Positions 42,917 through 51,514 of a DNA stretch of 64,000 nucleotides are shown piece after piece. This stretch comes from UBA5189 sp040389445. Lineage in GTDB: Bacteria > Chloroflexota > Limnocylindria > Limnocylindrales > CSP1-4. Made by a program: the position numbers and the translations under genes. Location: the NCBI GenBank assembly GCA_040389445.1, contig JAZJZX010000002.1, positions 124,001-188,000 on the forward strand. Direction: 5' to 3'. The first letter of the stretch is position 1, and each line of letters starts with the position of its first letter. Below the pieces are notes generated by a model that saw nothing but the letters and a program-made list of their open reading frames with translations, did not search any database and was not told the origin of the DNA.

Positions 42917-45900
42917 GTGCCCGACTTCAAGCTCGTCGCCCCGTTCGAACCGACCGGTGACCAACCCCAGGCGATCGCGCGCCTGACCGAGGGCCTGGCG
43001 AAGGGTATGCGCCACCAGACGCTGCTCGGAGCGACCGGCACGGGCAAGAGCCTCGCTCCGGACGAGCCAGTGCTGATCGGGCGCCAGGACGATTACGGGG
43101 ACATCCGCTGGTCTGTTGAGCCGATCGGGCCGGTGGTTGACCGAGCCTTGGCAGAGCGCCAGATCTATCACGATGGCGACGGCACGGAGGTTGGCTTCGC
43201 CGTCGCGGGTGCGTCCGGCTACCTGGTCGCGACTGTCGACCCGGCCACGCTGGAGTCTGTCGTCCGACCCGTGACGGCGTTCTCACGCCACGCTGCGCCG
43301 CGAACGCTCTGGCGGATCCGGGCCGAAGATGGGCGCGAGGTGACGGTCACCGGCGACCACAACTTCCTGCGCCTGGACCAGAACGCACAGCTCGAGCGCG
43401 TCGCCACGGGCGACCTTCGCCCGGGTGATTCACTGCCGATCGCGACGAAGGTGCCGTTCCCGAGCTCGCCTGTTACCCGCCTTGACACCGCGGGGCTTGT
43501 CGGGGCGACAGGCACCGGCTACGTCACGGGGCCGGAGGTGTTGGGCCGGGAACTCGACGGAGCCGCTCGGTACGGACTCGGACGAGGATGGCGTGCGCCG
43601 CTCCTCGCAGTCGGAACCGCCGGTGTCGCGGTGCTTGAGCGCTTCGGACCGACTCGGATAGTCAGCATGCGTGGCCGCCACGGCCTTCCGGCCAGCGAGC
43701 CGCTCAGCGACGAGTGGTTGCGGTTCCTCGGGCTGTTTGTCGCGGAAGGCCATGTCGGCGAGCGTTACGCCACGATCACACCGGGACCGGAATTGATCTT
43801 CGATGTGCGGAAGTTGCTCGAACACCTTGGCATCTCCACCTTTGAGCGCGGCCGGAACGAACTCGGCATCGGCTCTCGGGTGGTGACCGAGATGCTGAGG
43901 ACGGCTTGTGGATCGGTGGCCGGCGAGAAGCATCTGCCGCCGTTCTGGGCAAACCTCGACGACCGACGCTTGGGGCGACTGCTGTCGGGATACTTCGAGG
44001 GAGATGGCTGGGTCGAGCGGCGCGGCGCCGCGGTCGCCGCTGTCACCAAGAGCCGGCAGCTTGCCAACGAGATCGCCTACGCCCTCCTCCGGTTCGGGAT
44101 CGTGGCGCGACTGTCGCGGACGTGGAAGCGTGCGTCGGGGACGGACCACGAAGGCGCCGATTACTGGCAGATAGCGGTTCGTGGTGATGACGATCTCCGC
44201 GCGTTCGCCCGCGACATCGGGTTCGTCCACCCGCGGAAACGTCGACAGCTGGCCGCGATCCTCCTTCGAACAGTGGGCGGCAACGCCGACGTGCTGCCCG
44301 ACGCATCGAGGTGGGTTCGGGATGCCCGTCTGGCGCTCGACCTGACCCAGGCGCAGCTCGGCACCCTGGCCGGCCTCTCGCGGTCCGCCGTAGGGTTCAT
44401 CGAGTCAGGTCGGCGACGCCTCCGGCGTGGCACCGCGCTCCGATTGCTGGGAGCCTTCGAACGTCGAGGCGCCGGGCGGGCCCATCGTCGCCCGTCCGTT
44501 GCCGTTCCGCTGGAGGCCCTCCGACGCCTCACTGCTTGTCGCTGGGCCACGCTGGCCGCGGTCGACGCCATCCCGAGCGAGGCAGCTCATGTCTACGACC
44601 TGTCCGTCGAAGGGGCCGAGTCGTTCATGGCCGGTCTCGGTGGGCTGGTCGTCCACAACACGTACACCATCGCGTCGACCATCGCGCAGGCCAATCGTCC
44701 AACGCTCGTGCTGGCCCACAACAAGACCCTCGCCGCCCAGCTCTATGCCGAACTCCGCGAGTTCTTTCCGGACAACGCGGTCGAGTACTTCGTGAGCTAC
44801 TTCGACTACTACCAGCCGGAGGCGTACCTGCCGCGGTCGGATACCTACATCGAGAAGGATTCGAGCCGGAACGACGAGATCGACCGCCTCCGACATGCAG
44901 CGACTCACGCGCTGTTCGAGCGGCGCGACGTCATCGTCGTCGCATCCGTCAGCTGCATCTACGGTATCGGCGCGCCCGTGGACTACGGGGCAACCGTCCT
45001 GCGGCTCCGGGTCGGCGGGCAGTATCGGCGCGATGCGGTCCTCCGGCACCTCGTGGATCTCCAGTACCAGCGCAATGACCAGGCCCTGACGCGCGCCCGC
45101 TTCCGTGTTCGTGGCGATACCCTCGAATTCCAGCCGGCGTCCGAGGACCGCCTCGTTCGCGTGGAGTTCTTCGGGGACGAGGTTGAGCGCATCACCGAGC
45201 TGGACCCGCTGACCGGCGAGCTCCTCGCGGAGCGCAGGGACATCAACGTCTATCCGGCCTCGCACTACGTCACGCCGGCGGACAAGCTTCAGGCGGCGGT
45301 CGTGGACATCGACGCCGAGATGGAGGAGCGGGTCGCCCAGCTGGAGGCGGAGGGTCGTGCCCTCGAAGGCGCCCGGCTCCGGCAACGAACGACGTTCGAC
45401 CTCGAGATGCTCCGGGAGCTCGGTTACTGCTCCGGGGTGGAGAACTACTCACGCCACCTGTCCCGGAGGGACGCCGGCAGCCGGCCGTGGACGCTGCTCG
45501 ATTACTTTCCGCCCGACTGGTTGCTCGTGGCCGATGAGTCCCACATGACCATCCCGCAGGTCGTGGGCATGTACAAGAACGACCGGACGCGGAAGGAAAT
45601 CCTCGTCGACTTCGGCTTCCGGCTTCCGTCCGCGCTCGACAATCGACCATTGACTTTCGAGGAGTTCGAGGCGACCGTCCACCAGGCGGTCTACATGTCC
45701 GCGACACCCGGCCCGTACGAGCTGGAGCGGAGCGAGCAGATCGTCGAGCAGCTCATCCGTCCGACGGGAATCGTGGATCCAGTCATCCACGTCCGTCCGA
45801 CCGAGGGTCAGATCGACGACCTGCTGGAGGAAATCCGAAAGCGCGTCGAGCGCGGCGAGCGAACCATCGTGACCACGCTCACCAAGCGCATGGCCGAGGA

Positions 45901-46846
45901 CCTCGCCGATTACCTGCGCGAGCTGGGGGTGAAGGTCCAGTACCTCCACGCGGAGGTGGACACGCTGGAGCGGGTGGCGATCCTGCGTGACCTCCGGCTC
46001 GGGATCTACGACGTGCTCGTCGGCATCAACCTGCTCCGGGAAGGCATCGATCTGCCGGAGGTGACGCTGGTGGCAATCCTCGATGCCGACAAGGAGGGTT
46101 TCCTCCGAAGCGCCTGGTCGCTGATCCAGATGACCGGTCGCGCTGCTCGCAACATCGGCGGGGAAGTGGTCATGTACGCGGATCGGATCACCGACTCGAT
46201 GCGGGCGGCGCTCGATGAGACCAACCGCCGGCGGGAAGTCCAGACCCGCTACAACCTCGAGCACGGTATCGAGCCCACCACCATCGTCAAGGGCATCCGC
46301 GATCTCAACGACCAGCTTCGAGCGGTGGCCGAATCGACGGTCGTGTACTCCTCGGAACGCGAGGCCCGGGACGCGCGCCTCGTCGAGCTGGACATGAAGA
46401 AGGTGGAGCAGCTCGTCGCACGGATGGAGGCGGACATGCGGGCGGCCGCCAGGGAACTCGAGTTCGAGCGCGCAGCGGCGCTTCGTGACGAGATCCAGCA
46501 GGTGCGGCTGCGCGTCCTCCAGGAGGACCAGTCGGTGATCGTGGGTCGGGCGATCGAGATCGCGGCGAGGGCGCGCCCGGCTTCGCGGCAGGAGCGAGCG
46601 GCTTCCATGGAACCCGAGGCGCCGGTCCTGGAGGTCGCATCGGTCACCGTCCTGCCGGCAGGCGAAGAGCCAGGCGACATGGATGAGCCCGGAACCGCGT
46701 CGGACTGGCTGCCCGGCATCCGCGATGAACACGATGACGCGGCGGTCACCCAGGCGCGCTGGCAGGATCGCCCGACCTGGGATCGCTCCGTGACGCCGAA
46801 CATCCGCAGGCGCACCGGGAGCCGGCCACCCCGCCGACGGGGCTAG
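42917..46846 (+). CDS. uvrB: UvrB excinuclease subunit with intein
   Basis: The precursor has 1309 residues and gives mature UvrB of 772 residues after removal of a 537-residue intein (precursor residues 45-581). UvrB is the damage-verifying helicase-like core of nucleotide excision repair. The extein has GDQPQAIARL, Walker A split as GATGTGK | intein | TYTIAS, the beta-hairpin YFVSYFDYYQPEAYLP, DESHMTIPQ, VYMSATPGP, the domain 3 motifs ending in DKEGFLRSAWSLIQMTGRAARN, and the C-terminal UVR domain. A tail of about 90 residues extends past the usual end. The start is GTG. Because the intein interrupts Walker A, activity depends on splicing. Confidence 0.96.
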   Translation: MPDFKLVAPFEPTGDQPQAIARLTEGLAKGMRHQTLLGATGTGKSLAPDEPVLIGRQDDYGDIRWSVEPIGPVVDRALAERQIYHDGDGTEVGFAVAGASGYLVATVDPATLESVVRPVTAFSRHAAPRTLWRIRAEDGREVTVTGDHNFLRLDQNAQLERVATGDLRPGDSLPIATKVPFPSSPVTRLDTAGLVGATGTGYVTGPEVLGRELDGAARYGLGRGWRAPLLAVGTAGVAVLERFGPTRIVSMRGRHGLPASEPLSDEWLRFLGLFVAEGHVGERYATITPGPELIFDVRKLLEHLGISTFERGRNELGIGSRVVTEMLRTACGSVAGEKHLPPFWANLDDRRLGRLLSGYFEGDGWVERRGAAVAAVTKSRQLANEIAYALLRFGIVARLSRTWKRASGTDHEGADYWQIAVRGDDDLRAFARDIGFVHPRKRRQLAAILLRTVGGNADVLPDASRWVRDARLALDLTQAQLGTLAGLSRSAVGFIESGRRRLRRGTALRLLGAFERRGAGRAHRRPSVAVPLEALRRLTACRWATLAAVDAIPSEAAHVYDLSVEGAESFMAGLGGLVVHNTYTIASTIAQANRPTLVLAHNKTLAAQLYAELREFFPDNAVEYFVSYFDYYQPEAYLPRSDTYIEKDSSRNDEIDRLRHAATHALFERRDVIVVASVSCIYGIGAPVDYGATVLRLRVGGQYRRDAVLRHLVDLQYQRNDQALTRARFRVRGDTLEFQPASEDRLVRVEFFGDEVERITELDPLTGELLAERRDINVYPASHYVTPADKLQAAVVDIDAEMEERVAQLEAEGRALEGARLRQRTTFDLEMLRELGYCSGVENYSRHLSRRDAGSRPWTLLDYFPPDWLLVADESHMTIPQVVGMYKNDRTRKEILVDFGFRLPSALDNRPLTFEEFEATVHQAVYMSATPGPYELERSEQIVEQLIRPTGIVDPVIHVRPTEGQIDDLLEEIRKRVERGERTIVTTLTKRMAEDLADYLRELGVKVQYLHAEVDTLERVAILRDLRLGIYDVLVGINLLREGIDLPEVTLVAILDADKEGFLRSAWSLIQMTGRAARNIGGEVVMYADRITDSMRAALDETNRRREVQTRYNLEHGIEPTTIVKGIRDLNDQLRAVAESTVVYSSEREARDARLVELDMKKVEQLVARMEADMRAAARELEFERAAALRDEIQQVRLRVLQEDQSVIVGRAIEIAARARPASRQERAASMEPEAPVLEVASVTVLPAGEEPGDMDEPGTASDWLPGIRDEHDDAAVTQARWQDRPTWDRSVTPNIRRRTGSRPPRRRG
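43049..44659 (+). mobile_element. Intein in the UvrB P-loop (LAGLIDADG plus HTH)
   Basis: This 537-residue intein begins with Ser1 (SLAPDEPVLIG, block A), has block B TVTGDHNFLRL, block F VYDLSVEGAESFMAG and ends GLVVHN before Thr+1 (block G with penultimate His). Between them lies a homing endonuclease with two LAGLIDADG-type helices, LRFLGLFVAEGHV and LLSGYFEGDGWV; both acidic catalytic residues are kept, so it may be active. Downstream (about 44321-44460) is an XRE-like helix-turn-helix (LDLTQAQLGTLAGLSRSAVGFIESG). The frame is intact, so the element is probably functional. Its base composition looks a little less GC-rich than the flanks by eye. Confidence 0.93.
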
Positions 46847-46931
46847 GACCTGGACCACCACTCGACCGGGCTGATCGGCGCGACCGTGCATCGGCGGGTG
46901 CGGGCGCGGCCGGTCGCAGGTGCACGCAGCC

Positions 46932-46937
46932 TATCAT
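46932..46937 (+). promoter_or_regulatory. Candidate -10 of the FkbM methyltransferase gene (leaderless)
   Basis: TATCAT lies 7 nt before the ATG at 46945, with no ribosome-binding site. Confidence 0.5.
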
Positions 46938-46944
46938 CGGGTCG

Positions 46945-47889
46945 ATGAATCGCCTGATGGCTGCTCGACGCGCGGTCGCCCGGGTCCTGCCCGCACCGCT
47001 GAAGCGCGCGCTCCGGACCGTTCTGCCGGTGTGGATCCTCAGGGCCGCACCGCGTGTTCGTCGGTTCACGCTGGCCATGCCGACTCCGCCGGCCGGTGCC
47101 GGACCCGTCGCGCGCCCGGCTGCGAGCCCGGCCCGCATCCGGTTCGAGGCTCCCTATCGCTCCTACGTCCCCCGCCTGCTCGAGGAGCACGGGGTACGCC
47201 ACTACGAACCGGAGACCATGGCCGCCTTTCTGGCCGCCATCTCGGTCCTCGAAGCGACGGAGGCATTCGATATCGGCGCGAACGTCGGGGTGTTCTCGAT
47301 CGTCGCGTCGACGACCACCACGGCCCGAATCACGGGCTTCGAGCCGACGCCGCAACTCGCCGCCACGTATCGCGCCGTAGCGAGCGCCAACGGCCTTGGG
47401 TGCGAGGTCGAGGAGATCGCACTCGGCGCCGAACGTGGCTCGGCGACGCTGTACCTCTCGGCCAGGACCGACAGCTCGAACTCACTCGTCGCCGGATTCC
47501 GTCAGGCCGCCGGGACCGTCGCCGTACCGATGGAGCGCCTCGACGACTACGTCATCCGAAGTGGCCGGCGACCGGCCGTCATGAAAGTGGATACCGAGAC
47601 GACGGAGCCGGCCGTCTTCGAGGGCGGGCTCGAGACGCTCAGGACCGTTCGGCCGTGGATCGTCTGCGAGGTCCTCGCCGGGACGACGGAGACCAGGCTC
47701 ATGGCGCTGTTGCAGCCGCTCGGCTACCGCTTCCACCATCTCGGCGAGCACGGCCCGACCGAAGTCGACGAAATCGTCGGCGATCCGACCTACCGGCATC
47801 GGGACTGGCTCTTCACCCCGGATGTCTTGCCGGCGACATTCGCGCCGCAGTACGCGGCCTGGCTTGCCGCGATCCTCGCCACGCCATAG
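46945..47889 (+). CDS. FkbM family methyltransferase
   Basis: This 314-residue SAM-dependent methyltransferase of the FkbM family has a basic, amphipathic N-terminus of about 70 residues, then the Rossmann core: EAFDIGANVGVFSIVAS (motif I), RITGFEPTPQLAATYRAV (motif II acidic), GLGCEVEEIALGAERGSATLYLS and PAVMKVDTETTEPAVFEGGLETL (typical FkbM KIDxxG-like segment). Known family members O-methylate sugars and natural products, but the substrate here is unknown. It sits between uvrB and uvrA on the same strand and has no evident link to repair. Confidence 0.88.
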   Translation: MNRLMAARRAVARVLPAPLKRALRTVLPVWILRAAPRVRRFTLAMPTPPAGAGPVARPAASPARIRFEAPYRSYVPRLLEEHGVRHYEPETMAAFLAAISVLEATEAFDIGANVGVFSIVASTTTTARITGFEPTPQLAATYRAVASANGLGCEVEEIALGAERGSATLYLSARTDSSNSLVAGFRQAAGTVAVPMERLDDYVIRSGRRPAVMKVDTETTEPAVFEGGLETLRTVRPWIVCEVLAGTTETRLMALLQPLGYRFHHLGEHGPTEVDEIVGDPTYRHRDWLFTPDVLPATFAPQYAAWLAAILATP

Positions 47890-47915
47890 GCCGCGCCGTC
47901 GCCGCGGCCCCACGA

Positions 47916-47930
47916 GAACGCCTGTTCGGT
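47916..47930 (+). promoter_or_regulatory. LexA-type SOS box before uvrA
   Basis: GAACGCCTGTTCGGT is the exact reverse complement of the 15-mer before uvrB. It contains GAAC-N4-GTTC and ends 15 nt before the TACACT -10, so it overlaps the presumed -35. Confidence 0.7.
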
Positions 47931-47945
47931 TTGACGCGGTTCCGG

Positions 47946-47951
47946 TACACT
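47946..47951 (+). promoter_or_regulatory. Candidate -10 of uvrA (leaderless)
   Basis: TACACT lies 6 nt before the GTG start of uvrA. No ribosome-binding site is present. Confidence 0.55.
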
Positions 47952-47957
47952 GCTGCC

Positions 47958-50900
47958 GTGCCCCAGGATCGGATCGTCGTTCGCGGCGCGCGCGAACACA
48001 ACCTCAAGAACGTGACGCTGGAGTTTCCGCGCGACCGGCTGGTCGTGATCACCGGCCTGTCCGGGAGCGGGAAGTCCAGCCTTGCCTTCGACACGATCTA
48101 CGCCGAGGGCCAACGGCGCTACGTGGAGAGCCTTTCGGCCTACGCGCGCCAGTTCCTCGGCCAGATGGAGAAGCCGGATGTCGACCAGATCGACGGCCTC
48201 TCGCCGGCCATCTCCATCGATCAGAAGGGCGCGAGCCGGAACCCCCGTTCGACCGTCGGCACCGTCACCGAGATCTACGATCACCTCCGATTGCTGTTCG
48301 CGCGGATCGGGCACCCGCATTGTCCTGTCTGCGGGCGGGAGATCGAGCGACAGACGGTCCAGCAGATCGTGGACCAGGTCCTGAGCATGCCCGAGGGGAC
48401 GCGCCTCCTGGTGCTCGGGCCGCTCATCAAGGACCGGAAGACCGAGGGCGATCGCGTCTTTGAGACGGCTCGCCGGCAGGGGTTCGTGCGCGTGCGCGTG
48501 GATGGACGCACCTACGATCTGGCCGACGCCCCGACCCTGGACAAGTACAAGCGCCACACGATCGAGGTCGTCGTGGACCGCTATGTCGTCCGTCGCGCCG
48601 AGGCACCGGCTGACTGGGCCCGCGACGAGGGGGGCCACCCGATTGATCCAGAGACGGGCCGGCCCCTCGACGATCCGGACGCGCCGAGGCTGGCCGATTC
48701 CATCGAGACCGCCCTCCGGCTCGGCGAGGGCGTGGTGCTCATCGCGCCGGCGTCGCGGGAGGACGCGGCTCCGGACTTCGAGGAGCGGCGATTCTCGGAA
48801 CGCTACTCATGTCCCTACGACGGCACCACGATCGATGAGCTCGAACCACGCAGCTTCTCGTTCAATTCGCCGCATGGTGCGTGCGCCACCTGCACCGGAC
48901 TCGGCACCCGCCTGGAGATCGATCCGGACCTCGTGATCCCGGACCGCTCGAAGAGCGTCCTGCAGGGCGCCGTGGTGCCGTGGTCGCGGATGCCGACGGA
49001 CGCGTCGTGGCGGATGAAGATCTCGGAAGCCGTCTTCGGGGCCCACGGCTGGGATGCGGGTGCACCCATCCGGGACCTGCCGCCGGAGGCGGTCGAGCAT
49101 CTCCTGTACGCAAAGAAGGACGAGAAGGTCGTCATTCGCTACAAGCACGAACGCGGCGAGAACTCCTATCTCGCCGCGTTCGAGGGTGTCGTCACGAACC
49201 TCGAACGACGCTATCGGGAAACCGATTCGGACTACATCAAGACCGAGCTCGAGAAGTACATGGTCGAGCGGCCCTGCCCGAAGTGCCAGGGCAAGCGACT
49301 TCGTCCGGAAGCACTCGCCGTGACCGTCGATGGCCGGGACATCTCGACGGTCGCCGATCTGTCGATCACCGAGGCCTTCGCGTGGGCCGACGACCTGGCG
49401 AACCGGGTCACGGAGCGGGAGCGGACCATCGCCTACCAGGTCCTCAAGGAGATCCGGGCCCGGCTCGGGTTCCTCGTGGATGTCGGCCTCGATTACCTGA
49501 CGATCAATCGCACGAGCCAGACGCTGTCCGGCGGTGAGGCACAGCGTATCCGGCTCGCCACCCAGATCGGGACCACGCTCATGGGCGTCCTGTACATCCT
49601 CGACGAGCCGTCGATCGGGCTCCACCAGCGGGACAACGCCAAGCTGATCGCGACGCTGACCCGGCTGCGGGATCTCGGCAACACCGTGCTCGTGGTCGAA
49701 CACGACGAGGAAACGATCCGGACCGCCGACTGGGTCATCGACATCGGCCCGGGGGCGGGGGAGCACGGCGGGGAAATCATCGCCAACGGCCCGATCGAGG
49801 TCGTCCTGGCCGAGCCCCGCTCGGTGACGGGAGCGTACCTCCGCGGCGAGCAGATGGTGCCCATCCCGGAGCGACGCCGCGAGGGCAACGGACGCAGGCT
49901 GACGGTCCGGGGCGCCCGGGCGCACAACCTCCGGGATGTGGATCTCTCGGTCCGCCTCGGGACATTCACGGCCATCACGGGGGTCTCGGGGAGCGGCAAG
50001 TCAACGCTGGTGACGGAAGTCCTGTACCGGGCCCTGGCCCGGGAACTCCACGGCTCGCGGGCGACGCCGGGTGCCCACGACGCACTCGAAGGCGCCCAGT
50101 TCGTCGACAAGATCATCGAGATCGACCAGAGCCCCATCGGCCGGACGCCCCGCTCCAACCCGGCAACGTACACCGGCCTGTTCGGCACGATTCGCGAGCT
50201 CTTCGCCGCGACCCCGGAGGCGAGGGTCCGCGGCTACTCCCCGGGTCGCTTCTCGTTCAACGTCAAGGGTGGACGGTGCGAGAACTGCAAGGGCGACGGG
50301 ATCATCAAGATCGAGATGCAGTTCCTGCCGGATGTCTACGTGCCGTGCGAGGTCTGCAAGAGCAAACGCTACAACCGCGAAGCGCTCGAGATCCACTACA
50401 AGGGCCGGTCGATCGCCGACGTCCTGGAGATGACCGTGGCGGAAGGCGTCGAGTTCTTCGGGGCCGTCCCGTCGATCGCCAACAAGCTCCGGACGCTCAA
50501 CGACGTCGGGCTCGGGTACATCCATCTCGGACAGCCGGCAACGACCTTGTCCGGAGGCGAGGCACAGCGGGTCAAGCTCTCGACCGAGCTCTCGAAGCGT
50601 GCGACCGGCAAGACCCTGTACGTCCTCGACGAACCGACGACGGGCCTGCACTTCGCCGACGTCGAGAAGCTGCTCCAGGTCCTGCACCGGCTCGTCGACG
50701 CGGGCAACACGGTGCTGGTCATCGAGCACAACCTGGACGTGATCAAGACGGCCGACTGGATCGTGGACCTGGGACCCGAGGGCGGGGCGCGGGGTGGCCG
50801 GATCATCGCCGAGGGTTCACCGGAGATCGTGGCCGCAACCGAGGGTTCGGCTACCGGTGAATATCTGGCCCGGGTCCTGCGCGGCGAGCCGCTCGTCCCG

Positions 50901-51059
50901 CTCTCCGACGTCACCTTCGCGGAGGAGGCCGGGCGGCGTCGGGCGGTCGCCGCGACGTCGGTGGGTGATGATGGTGCCGCGGTGGGCGACGATGGTGCCG
51001 CGGTGGGCGAGCGAAAACCGAGGCGCCGTGAGGCCGTCGTCGCTCGCGGTCGTGGCTGA
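47958..51059 (+). CDS. uvrA: UvrA excinuclease subunit
   Basis: UvrA (1033 residues) is the damage-sensing ABC ATPase dimer that loads UvrB. It has IVVRGAREHNLKNV, Walker A ITGLSGSGKSSLAFDT, the UvrB-binding region, a first zinc module (CPVCG), the signature LSGGEAQRIRLATQIG with LDEPSIGLHQRD, second Walker A ITGVSGSGKSTL, the second zinc finger (CENCKGDG ... CEVCKSKRYN), LSGGEAQRVKLSTELS and LDEPTTGLHFADVEKLL. A C-terminal tail of about 80 residues goes past the usual end and contains a 7-residue repeat (VGDDGAA). The in-frame ATG at 46920 runs through the methyltransferase in another frame, so the GTG at 47958 is used. Confidence 0.97.
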   Translation: MPQDRIVVRGAREHNLKNVTLEFPRDRLVVITGLSGSGKSSLAFDTIYAEGQRRYVESLSAYARQFLGQMEKPDVDQIDGLSPAISIDQKGASRNPRSTVGTVTEIYDHLRLLFARIGHPHCPVCGREIERQTVQQIVDQVLSMPEGTRLLVLGPLIKDRKTEGDRVFETARRQGFVRVRVDGRTYDLADAPTLDKYKRHTIEVVVDRYVVRRAEAPADWARDEGGHPIDPETGRPLDDPDAPRLADSIETALRLGEGVVLIAPASREDAAPDFEERRFSERYSCPYDGTTIDELEPRSFSFNSPHGACATCTGLGTRLEIDPDLVIPDRSKSVLQGAVVPWSRMPTDASWRMKISEAVFGAHGWDAGAPIRDLPPEAVEHLLYAKKDEKVVIRYKHERGENSYLAAFEGVVTNLERRYRETDSDYIKTELEKYMVERPCPKCQGKRLRPEALAVTVDGRDISTVADLSITEAFAWADDLANRVTERERTIAYQVLKEIRARLGFLVDVGLDYLTINRTSQTLSGGEAQRIRLATQIGTTLMGVLYILDEPSIGLHQRDNAKLIATLTRLRDLGNTVLVVEHDEETIRTADWVIDIGPGAGEHGGEIIANGPIEVVLAEPRSVTGAYLRGEQMVPIPERRREGNGRRLTVRGARAHNLRDVDLSVRLGTFTAITGVSGSGKSTLVTEVLYRALARELHGSRATPGAHDALEGAQFVDKIIEIDQSPIGRTPRSNPATYTGLFGTIRELFAATPEARVRGYSPGRFSFNVKGGRCENCKGDGIIKIEMQFLPDVYVPCEVCKSKRYNREALEIHYKGRSIADVLEMTVAEGVEFFGAVPSIANKLRTLNDVGLGYIHLGQPATTLSGGEAQRVKLSTELSKRATGKTLYVLDEPTTGLHFADVEKLLQVLHRLVDAGNTVLVIEHNLDVIKTADWIVDLGPEGGARGGRIIAEGSPEIVAATEGSATGEYLARVLRGEPLVPLSDVTFAEEAGRRRAVAATSVGDDGAAVGDDGAAVGERKPRRREAVVARGRG
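50961..51011 (+). repeat. 21-nt tandem repeat in the uvrA 3' end
   Basis: GTGGGTGATGATGGTGCCGC with one more base (50961-50981) recurs at 50982-51002 with two mismatches, followed by a partial third copy. It encodes VGDDGAA twice and lies in the non-conserved tail of UvrA. Confidence 0.75.
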
Positions 51060-51117
51060 GCGCGAAGATTTGCCGCCGGGCAATCGTGGCTGAGCGCGAA
51101 CGCGTGCCGGCGCGGCA
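51050..51117 (+). repeat. 34-nt imperfect tandem duplication at the uvrA stop
   Basis: TCGTGGCTGAGCGCGAA (17 nt) occurs at 51050 and again at 51084, with weaker similarity over the rest of a 34-nt unit. The first copy carries the uvrA stop codon, and the second carries the GTG start of the next gene. Confidence 0.7.
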
Positions 51118-51421
51118 TGAGACCCCCGAGATCGACGCCGCGGCGCTCGACGCGGCGCGCGCGGCCGATCGGCTGCTGGCCGCGGCCATTGCTGCGGGCT
51201 CCGCACGCTGGACGCGCTACCTCGGGACGATGCCGGATCGCTTCCGGGATGAACCCATTCCGGCACTCCGCGCCTCGGCGCGCGCCGGCAGAGCCGCGTT
51301 CGGCGTGAAGGATTCGATCCGGGACGTCCTGCCGGCCACGGCAACGGAGCCGTTCCTGGAGGCCATCGATCGTCTGCTGAGGCTCATCGCCCGCTGGGAG
51401 ATGCACCGTCACGACCGCTAG
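51086..51421 (+). CDS. Small helical protein of unknown function
   Basis: This 111-residue, probably all-helical, Ala/Arg-rich protein has EIDAAALDAARAADRLLAAAIAAGSARW, then RYLGTMPDRFRDEPIPALRASAR and a C-terminal AIDRLLRLIARWEM helix. I recognise no family. It starts at a GTG inside a short tandem duplication of the uvrA 3' end. It is on the same strand 26 nt after uvrA, so it is likely co-transcribed, but the start and even its reality are not certain. Confidence 0.5.
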   Translation: MAERERVPARHETPEIDAAALDAARAADRLLAAAIAAGSARWTRYLGTMPDRFRDEPIPALRASARAGRAAFGVKDSIRDVLPATATEPFLEAIDRLLRLIARWEMHRHDR

Positions 51422-51514
51422 TTCCTCGGGGTTGCCAGGCGTCATGCAAGGCGCGGTGAAGGCGTATTGCCGTCCGAGCCGACAGGCCGCCCGGAAAGGC
51501 GGACGGGGACGGCC

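Noticed and set aside
46920..47957. 346-codon N-terminal extension of UvrA
   Set aside because: It overlaps the FkbM methyltransferase in another frame; UvrA's conserved start is at 47958, just after the promoter.
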